Assembly: GCF_900156865.1 (NCBI RefSeq)
Contig: NZ_LT732529.1
Coordinates: 947,056-1,011,055, forward strand
Source of the DNA: Litchfieldia sinesaloumensis
GTDB lineage: Bacteria; Bacillota; Bacilli; Bacillales; Bacillaceae_L
Direction: 5' to 3'
Length of the DNA: 64,000 nucleotides
Below, piece after piece: positions 58,673-64,000 of this stretch (its first letter is position 1; every line of letters starts with the position of its first letter). The translations under genes were made by a program, and so were the position numbers. Under the pieces are notes generated by a model that searched no databases, was not told the origin of the DNA, and was given only the letters and a program-made list of their open reading frames with translations.

Positions 58673-59146
58673 ATGAGTAAAAAGGTAACACAAATAGTGG
58701 AAGAATTAGTGATACCTATATTAACTGACCTACAGATGGAACTTGTTGATGTTGAGTATGTAAAGGAAGGAAAGGATTGGTTTCTACGTGTCTTCATTGA
58801 CTCAGATAAGGGTGTAGATATTGAAGATTGTGGGACAGTTAGTGAAAAATTGAGCGAAAAGCTTGATGAAATAGATCCTATTCCTTATAACTATTTTCTT
58901 GAAGTTTCAAGTCCCGGTGCGGAACGCCCTTTGAAAAAGGTTAGTGACTTTGAAAAGTCAATTGGAAAACAAGTGTATGTAAAAACGTACGAACCAATCG
59001 ATGGTGAAAAGATTTTTGAAGGTGAGCTTACTTCATTCGATGGAAAGATAGTTACAATCAATATCATGATTAAAACACGCAAAAAATCTGTAGAAATTCC
59101 GTATGAAAAAATTGCAAATGCAAGACTTGCTGTTACTTTTCACTAA
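58673..59146 (+). CDS. rimP: Ribosome maturation factor RimP
   Basis: RimP helps early 30S maturation. The 157-residue protein has the N-terminal domain ([40 protein letters not shown], and [12 protein letters not shown]) and a C-terminal SH3-like domain ([20 protein letters not shown]). AGGAGG is eight bases before ATG 58673. It is the first gene of the nusA-infB operon and is preceded by an attenuator-like leader. Confidence 0.97.
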   Translation: MSKKVTQIVEELVIPILTDLQMELVDVEYVKEGKDWFLRVFIDSDKGVDIEDCGTVSEKLSEKLDEIDPIPYNYFLEVSSPGAERPLKKVSDFEKSIGKQVYVKTYEPIDGEKIFEGELTSFDGKIVTINIMIKTRKKSVEIPYEKIANARLAVTFH

Positions 59147-59154
59147 AAGTGAGC

Positions 59155-59198
59155 GTTCAAAGAGGAGTTAGGGGTCTTTTTCACCCTACTATTTGAAC
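59155..59198 (+). promoter_or_regulatory. Hairpin between rimP and nusA
   Basis: GTTCAAA (59155-59161) pairs with TTTGAAC (59192-59198), and TAGGG (59169-59173) with CCCTA (59184-59188) inside, loop with CTTTTT. No T-run follows. It lies in the 96-base gap before nusA and could tune the rimP to nusA ratio by processing or stability. Confidence 0.55.
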
Positions 59199-59242
59199 AG
59201 CATCTATTAGGTTTGAGATAATAAAGGGGGATTAGAAATCCA

Positions 59243-60376
59243 ATGAGTAGTGAATTGTTAGATGCCTTAACATTGCTCGAAAAAGAAAAAGGCATTAGTA
59301 AAGATGTAATTATTGAGGCAATTGAGGCAGCGCTTATTTCTGCATACAAGCGGAATTTTAATCAAGCACAGAATGTAAGAGTAGATTTGAACTTAGCAAA
59401 CGGTTCTATGCGTGTGTTTGCTAGAAAAGATGTAGTAGACGAAGTATTTGATCCTCGATTGGAAATCTCCGTAGATGAAGCTAGAACCATTAATCCTAAT
59501 TACCATGTAGAGGACGTTGTTGAAATCGAAGTAACTCCAAAAGATTTTGGGCGAATTGCTGCTCAAACTGCAAAACAAGTTGTTACTCAACGTGTACGTG
59601 AAGCGGAAAGAGGAGTTATTTATTCAGAGTTTATTGACCGTGAAGAAGATATCATGACAGGAATCGTTCAACGCCTAGATTCTAAGTTTATCTATGTAAG
59701 TTTAGGTAAAATTGAGGCATTATTACCTGTAAACGAGCAAATGCCTAATGAACAGTATAAGCCTCATGATAGAATTAAGGTCTACATAACAAAGGTTGAA
59801 AGGACAACAAAGGGTCCACAAATTTTTGTTTCAAGAACTCATCCGGGATTATTAAAACGTCTTTTTGAAATCGAAGTTCCAGAAATCTATGACGGAACAG
59901 TAGAAATTAAGTCGGTTGCTAGGGAAGCGGGAGATCGCTCTAAGATTTCTGTTCACTCAGATAATCCAGAAGTAGACCCAGTTGGTTCTTGTGTTGGTCC
60001 AAAGGGTCAGCGTGTTCAAGCAATTGTTAATGAACTTAAGGGCGAAAAAATTGATATTGTTAAGTGGTCTGACGATCCAGTTGTTTTTGTTGCCAATGCT
60101 CTAAGTCCATCGAAAGTTCTTGATGTCATTGTAACTGATGAGGAAAAGGCAACAACTGTTGTTGTTCCAGACTATCAATTATCATTAGCAATTGGTAAGC
60201 GTGGGCAAAATGCGCGGTTAGCCGCAAAATTAACAGGCTGGAAAATTGATATTAAGAGCCAAACTGAAGCAGAGCAAGCTGGGATTTACCCTCGAGACGG
60301 ATTTGGCATATTTGATGAAGACACAATAGAAGAAAATGAGGATACATTCGATTTGCATACTGAAGAAATCGAGTGA
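59243..60376 (+). CDS. nusA: Transcription termination/antitermination factor NusA
   Basis: NusA binds RNA polymerase and stimulates pausing and intrinsic termination. The 377-residue protein has the N-terminal polymerase-binding domain ([19 protein letters not shown]), the S1 domain (about 135-200, [20 protein letters not shown]) and two KH domains ([38 protein letters not shown]). It ends in an acidic tail and lacks the C-terminal repeats of E. coli NusA, as in Bacillus. AAAGGGGG lies about 11 bases before ATG 59243. Confidence 0.98.
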   Translation: MSSELLDALTLLEKEKGISKDVIIEAIEAALISAYKRNFNQAQNVRVDLNLANGSMRVFARKDVVDEVFDPRLEISVDEARTINPNYHVEDVVEIEVTPKDFGRIAAQTAKQVVTQRVREAERGVIYSEFIDREEDIMTGIVQRLDSKFIYVSLGKIEALLPVNEQMPNEQYKPHDRIKVYITKVERTTKGPQIFVSRTHPGLLKRLFEIEVPEIYDGTVEIKSVAREAGDRSKISVHSDNPEVDPVGSCVGPKGQRVQAIVNELKGEKIDIVKWSDDPVVFVANALSPSKVLDVIVTDEEKATTVVVPDYQLSLAIGKRGQNARLAAKLTGWKIDIKSQTEAEQAGIYPRDGFGIFDEDTIEENEDTFDLHTEEIE

Positions 60377-60387
60377 GGTGAAGGAAA

Positions 60388-60666
60388 ATGGTAGGGAATA
60401 AAAAAATACCATTACGTAAATGCATAGCCAGTGGTGAAATGAAGCCAAAAAAAGAACTTGTTAGAATTGTACGTTCCAAAGAGGGCGAAGTTTCAATCGA
60501 CCTTACTGGAAAAAAGTCTGGTCGTGGTGCGTACCTCAGTAAAGATAAAGAGTACATCTTGCTTGCAAAGAAAAAGAATATTCTTGCAAGCCAACTTAAA
60601 GCAACCATTGATGATTCAATTTATGAAGAGTTACTCCAACTGGTAGAAAAGGAGAAACTCTCGTAG
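60388..60666 (+). CDS. rnpM: RnpM (YlxR), RNA-binding modulator of RNase P
   Basis: A 92-residue basic protein of the DUF448/YlxR family, with the signature PLRKCIASGEMKPKKELVRIV and SGRGAYLSKD. YlxR of B. subtilis has been renamed RnpM after it was found to bind RNase P RNA and inhibit it. GAGGTGAAGG precedes ATG 60388. It stands between nusA and rplGA in the usual order. Confidence 0.95.
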   Translation: MVGNKKIPLRKCIASGEMKPKKELVRIVRSKEGEVSIDLTGKKSGRGAYLSKDKEYILLAKKKNILASQLKATIDDSIYEELLQLVEKEKLS

Positions 60667-60667
60667 A

Positions 60668-60970
60668 ATGAAGAATAAGGAATGGATATCGTTATTGGGT
60701 CTTGCCAATCGAGCAAGAAAGGTCATATCAGGTGAAGAACTTGTTGTAAAAGAGATTCGTAATGGAAATGCAAAACTAGTTCTATTATCTGAAGATGCTT
60801 CAGCAAACACTACAAAAAAAATTAATGATAAAAGCACGTATTATCAGGTTCAACTTCGTACTGTAAGCGATAGGTATACACTAGGTCATGCTATTGGAAA
60901 AGATGCCAGAGTAGTTGTCGCGATTACAGAAAGTGGGTTTGCAAAAAAAATTAGTCACTTGCTCGATTAA
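60668..60970 (+). CDS. rplGA: L7Ae-family ribosomal-type protein RplGA (YlxQ)
   Basis: A 100-residue protein of the L7Ae/L30e family, which bind RNA kink-turns. It starts [24 protein letters not shown] and has [17 protein letters not shown] and a C-terminal [16 protein letters not shown]. Its exact role in Bacillus is unclear. AAGGAG (60649-60654) inside rnpM is 13 bases from ATG 60668; the genes are nearly contiguous. The long infB frame overlaps its end but the true infB start lies downstream. Confidence 0.93.
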   Translation: MKNKEWISLLGLANRARKVISGEELVVKEIRNGNAKLVLLSEDASANTTKKINDKSTYYQVQLRTVSDRYTLGHAIGKDARVVVAITESGFAKKISHLLD

Positions 60971-60989
60971 CATATTTGGGGGTGAACAT

Positions 60990-63158
60990 ATGAGCAGAAT
61001 GCGTGTATACGAATATGCAAAGAAACAAAATATCTCAAGCAAAGAAGTAATTAATAAGCTTAAAGAGATGAACATCGAAGTTAAAAATCATATGGCAACA
61101 ATTGAAGGAGATATTTTGAATAAATTGGATCAAACATTTGGTAAAAAGCCTGAAACTGCAAAGGCTACAAGCGAAAATAATAAAAACAATAACCCTAAAC
61201 CACAAGTGAATAATAACACTACAACTAAAGTGGCTGATAAACAAGATAGTAAGAAAAAGCCTGCACCTCCTAAAAATCAGGGACAGAGGAAAGGTTTCCA
61301 GTCAAATAATAGAAATAATAATCAAAAGAATAAAAATAGACAAAAGGGTAATAATCGCCCTAATCATCAACAACAACCGATTCAACCAAAACCTGAAAAG
61401 AAATTACCTGAAAAGATTACTTTCGTAGGTTCATTAACGGTTGGTGAATTAGCTAAAAAACTTGGAAGAGAGCCTTCGGAAATTATTAAAAAGCTCTTCA
61501 TGCTAGGTGTTATGGCAACAATCAACCAAGAACTAGATAAGGATTCGATTGAACTAATAGCTTCTGAGTATGGTGTAGAAGTAGAAGAAGAAATTGTTTT
61601 TGACGTAACTGAATTTGAACAGTATGTTGAAGAGGACAATGAAGCAGATCTTATTGAAAGACCTTCAATTGTTACAATCATGGGACACGTTGACCATGGT
61701 AAAACAACGACGCTTGATTCAATCCGTAATACAAAGGTGACTGCTGGAGAAGCTGGTGGTATTACACAACATATTGGTGCCTATCAGGTTGTTGAAAATG
61801 GTAAGAAAATTACGTTCTTAGATACACCAGGTCACGCTGCCTTTACAACAATGCGTGCAAGAGGTGCACAAGTTACTGATATTACTGTATTAGTTGTAGC
61901 AGCAGATGATGGTGTAATGCCGCAAACGGTAGAAGCAATTAACCATGCTAAGGCTGCTGAGGTTCCAATCATCGTTGCGGTGAATAAAATGGATAAACCA
62001 ACTGCAAATCCTGATCGAGTAATGCAAGAATTAACTGAGCACGGTCTAGTTCCTGAAGCTTGGGGCGGCGAAACAATCTTTGTTCCCATTTCAGCGTTAA
62101 CCGGAGAGGGAATTGACAATTTACTTGAAATGATTCTTTTAGTTAGTGAAGTTGAAGAATATAAAGCCAATCCAAAACGAAGAGCTACAGGTACTGTAAT
62201 TGAAGCTAAGCTTGATAAAGGCAGAGGTTCTGTAGCTACTCTATTAGTACAAAATGGAACACTACGTATTGGTGACCCAATTGTAGTTGGAAACACGTTT
62301 GGTCGTGTACGTGCTATGGTTAATGATTTAGGCCGTCGTGTTAAAGAAGCAGGACCTTCAACTCCAGTTGAAATTACAGGACTTAATGATGTCCCACAAG
62401 CTGGTGATCAGTTTGTTGTCTTCGAAGATGAAAAGAAAGCACGCCAAGTAGGTGAAGCAAGAGCTCAGAAGCAATTAGTTGAGCAACGTGGCGATAAAGT
62501 AAAGGTAAGTCTTGAAGATTTATTTGAACATATTAAACAAGGTGAAATGAAAGAAATCAACTTAATTGTTAAAGCAGATGTTCAAGGTTCTGTTGAAGCT
62601 TTAGCAGCTTCTCTTCAAAAAATTGATGTAGAAGGTGTAAAAGTTAAAATTATTCATACGGGTGTTGGAGCTATTAATGAATCAGATATTACCCTTGCTT
62701 CTGCGTCAAATGCGATTGTAATTGGATTTAATGTACGGCCTGATGTAAATGCCAAGCGTACTGCAGAGGCAGAAGAGGTAGATATCCGACTTCACCGTAT
62801 CATTTATAAAGTAATTGAAGAAATTGAATCGGCAATGAAGGGAATGCTTGATCCAGAATTTGAAGAAAAAGTTATTGGTCAAGCAGAAGTGCGTACGACC
62901 TTCAAAGTTTCAAAAATTGGAACTATTGCGGGAGCGTATGTAACAGATGGTAAAATTACCCGAGATAGTGGAGTTCGTCTCATTCGTAATGGAGTCGTTA
63001 TTTTTGAAGGTGAAATTGATACATTAAAGCGTTTCAAGGATGATGTAAAAGAAGTTGCGACAAATTATGAGTGTGGTATAACAATTGAAAAATATAACGA
63101 TATTAAAGAAGGAGATATCATTGAAGCATTCGTGATGCAAGAAGTTGATCGTAAGTGA
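60990..63158 (+). CDS. infB: Translation initiation factor IF-2
   Basis: IF-2 brings formyl-Met-tRNA to the 30S subunit. The 722-residue protein has an N-terminal IF2N domain ([20 protein letters not shown]), a low-complexity Asn/Lys/Gln-rich linker (about 55-140), a second IF2N ([16 protein letters not shown]), and the GTPase domain with GHVDHGKT (232-239), DTPGH (278-282) and NKMD (332-335). C-terminal domains follow. GGGGGTGA sits just before ATG 60990; the longer frame from 60915 lies within rplGA. Its stop overlaps ylxP (GTGA). Confidence 0.98.
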   Translation: MSRMRVYEYAKKQNISSKEVINKLKEMNIEVKNHMATIEGDILNKLDQTFGKKPETAKATSENNKNNNPKPQVNNNTTTKVADKQDSKKKPAPPKNQGQRKGFQSNNRNNNQKNKNRQKGNNRPNHQQQPIQPKPEKKLPEKITFVGSLTVGELAKKLGREPSEIIKKLFMLGVMATINQELDKDSIELIASEYGVEVEEEIVFDVTEFEQYVEEDNEADLIERPSIVTIMGHVDHGKTTTLDSIRNTKVTAGEAGGITQHIGAYQVVENGKKITFLDTPGHAAFTTMRARGAQVTDITVLVVAADDGVMPQTVEAINHAKAAEVPIIVAVNKMDKPTANPDRVMQELTEHGLVPEAWGGETIFVPISALTGEGIDNLLEMILLVSEVEEYKANPKRRATGTVIEAKLDKGRGSVATLLVQNGTLRIGDPIVVGNTFGRVRAMVNDLGRRVKEAGPSTPVEITGLNDVPQAGDQFVVFEDEKKARQVGEARAQKQLVEQRGDKVKVSLEDLFEHIKQGEMKEINLIVKADVQGSVEALAASLQKIDVEGVKVKIIHTGVGAINESDITLASASNAIVIGFNVRPDVNAKRTAEAEEVDIRLHRIIYKVIEEIESAMKGMLDPEFEEKVIGQAEVRTTFKVSKIGTIAGAYVTDGKITRDSGVRLIRNGVVIFEGEIDTLKRFKDDVKEVATNYECGITIEKYNDIKEGDIIEAFVMQEVDRK

Positions 63159-63433
63159 TCGGCTATGTTGAGTGCGAATGTGTCATCTATGATGCAAATT
63201 CTCTAAAGGCAAAACGATCTGTTTTACAGAGTGTTATGACTCGACTCAAGCAAAAGTATAATGTTTCAGTAGCGGAGGTAGACTACCAGGATACATGGCA
63301 GCGTACTAAACTTGCGATTGTTACAGTATCATCTAGCCGCAAAATTACTGAACTTGAGTTAAACAATGCCCTAAAGTTTATTGATTCGTTTCCGGAATTA
63401 GATCGAACAGTAACTGATTTTGAGTGGTTATAA
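63155..63433 (+). CDS. ylxP: YlxP, DUF503 family protein
   Basis: A 92-residue protein with the DUF503 pattern: [21 protein letters not shown], then [20 protein letters not shown] and a C-terminal helix ending TDFEWL. The family has a ferredoxin-like fold; its function is not established, though its constant place between infB and rbfA suggests a link to translation. GTG 63155 overlaps the infB stop. rbfA follows after 16 bases. Confidence 0.92.
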   Translation: MIGYVECECVIYDANSLKAKRSVLQSVMTRLKQKYNVSVAEVDYQDTWQRTKLAIVTVSSSRKITELELNNALKFIDSFPELDRTVTDFEWL

Positions 63434-63449
63434 ACGAGGTGATACTAGG

Positions 63450-63815
63450 ATGAGTTTACGACCAAATCGTGTTGGAGAACAAATGAAAAAGGAATTAAGT
63501 GACATTATTGGACGGAAGATTAAGGATCCTCGGATTGGATTTGTAACTGTAACTGACGTTCAAGTTACTGGAGACCTTCAGCAAGCAAAAGTATTTATTT
63601 CGGTTTTAGGTGATGAAGAGCAACGACAAAACACTTTAAAAGGTCTGGCAAAAGCGAAAGGTTTTATCCGCTCAGAAATCGGTCAGCGTATTCGTTTACG
63701 AAAAACACCCGAGATTCTATTTGAGTTTGATGAATCAATTGACTATGGAAATCGAATTGAAACGATTCTTCATGAAATAAATAAGGATTCAAACCAAGAA
63801 TCTAACCGAGAATAG
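63450..63815 (+). CDS. rbfA: Ribosome-binding factor A
   Basis: RbfA binds the 30S subunit near the 16S rRNA 5' helix and is needed for late maturation, especially in the cold. The 121-residue KH-like protein shows [43 protein letters not shown], and a C-terminal [26 protein letters not shown] (63436-63443) fits ATG 63450; the frame extends to 63420 within ylxP. A terminator follows. Confidence 0.97.
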   Translation: MSLRPNRVGEQMKKELSDIIGRKIKDPRIGFVTVTDVQVTGDLQQAKVFISVLGDEEQRQNTLKGLAKAKGFIRSEIGQRIRLRKTPEILFEFDESIDYGNRIETILHEINKDSNQESNRE

Positions 63816-63821
63816 AAAAAA

Positions 63822-63853
63822 GGATAGGCTTTTTATAAGTCTATCCCTTTTTT
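63822..63853 (+). terminator. Rho-independent terminator after rbfA
   Basis: GGATAGGCTT (63822-63831) pairs with AAGTCTATCC (63837-63846), one G-U pair, loop TTTAT; an A-run precedes and CTTTTTT follows. It ends the rimP-rbfA operon before truB. Confidence 0.88.
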
Positions 63854-63948
63854 CAATTCATTTATTTTATAACATTAAAGTAACACCAAAGAAATTATAC
63901 TTACTATATATAAGTAGCAATTAATCAAAGTTAGGGGATTGACTCTAG

Positions 63949-64000
63949 GTGGATGGAATTTTATTACTAAATAAACCAAAAGGTATGACTTCTCATGATT
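63949..64000 (+). CDS. truB: tRNA pseudouridine synthase B, N-terminal fragment (gene continues beyond the window)
   Basis: The last 52 bases encode MDGILLLNKPKGMTSHD from GTG 63949, the typical TruB start (LLLNKPKGMTSHD). TruB makes pseudouridine 55 in tRNA. AGGGG at 63933-63937 is 11 bases upstream, somewhat far. Its position after rbfA matches B. subtilis. The preceding 95-base gap contains TACTTA (63898-63903) and TAAGTA (63911-63916) as an inverted repeat around an A/T-rich core that might include the promoter. Confidence 0.9.
   Translation, partial: MDGILLLNKPKGMTSHD

Noticed and set aside
61150-61390. Asn/Lys/Gln-rich stretch in infB as a possible insertion
   Set aside because: A low-complexity linker between the N-terminal domains and the GTPase domain is normal for IF-2 and varies between species.
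61832-62296. Open frame of 154 codons on the minus strand inside infB
   Set aside because: It lies entirely opposite conserved GTPase motifs and shows Ser/Thr/Ile-rich shadow composition.

Overview
The window is a 64-kb piece of chromosome from a low-GC, motile member of the Bacillaceae. Gene content and order follow the Bacillus subtilis rpsP-to-truB region: PolC, CodY, HslVU with the serine-type HslV start, the long fla/che operon ending in sigD, FliY instead of FliN, and the CheC/CheD adaptation proteins. All genes supported here are on the + strand. No phage, insertion sequence, CRISPR array, tRNA, rRNA or defence system was recognised.

Layout. (1) 1-2622: the end of rpsP, then khpA, ylqD, rimM, trmD and rplS with its L19 leader, for ribosome assembly and tRNA modification. 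(2) 2620-5909: lepB (signal peptidase), rbgA (50S assembly GTPase), rnhB, and the overlapping pair ylqG/ylqH, which look like detached FliK-like and FlhB-like C-terminal domains. (3) 6116-11544: sucCD (TCA cycle), dprA (DNA processing) and topA. (4) 11621-15398: xerC-hslV-hslU-codY; the trmFO gene that sits between topA and xerC in B. subtilis is absent. (5) 15494-44564: a flagellar and chemotaxis operon of about 34 genes, flgB to swrB. It covers rod/hook proteins, MS-ring and switch, export gate and ATPase, chemotaxis signalling and SigD. Compared with the B. subtilis operon as I know it, it carries a TIGR02530-like gene between flgD and flgE and fapA plus a small unknown gene between sigD and swrB. 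(6) 44571-53978: rpsB, tsf, a structured repeat, pyrH, frr, uppS, cdsA, dxr, rseP and proS, for translation, nucleotide, lipid and envelope functions. (7) 54008-64000: polC, then the rimP-nusA-rnpM-rplGA-infB-ylxP-rbfA operon behind an attenuator-like leader, and the first codons of truB.

How it fits together: the window is core growth machinery (translation, replication, envelope precursors) wrapped around the flagellar regulon. CodY, encoded just upstream, is known in B. subtilis to repress fla/che. SigD at the end of the operon switches on late flagellar genes.

I did not find a clearly new biological system. The most useful leads are small and regulatory: a two-tier RNA stem in the rpsB leader; a promoter followed by two imperfect terminators ahead of rimP-nusA; a 127-bp structured repeat ahead of pyrH; hairpins inside the fla/che operon; and the ylqG/ylqH pair. 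Several starts were moved from the longest reading frame to internal ATG, GTG or TTG codons with better-placed ribosome binding sites; each case is stated. Promoter and hairpin calls were made by eye.
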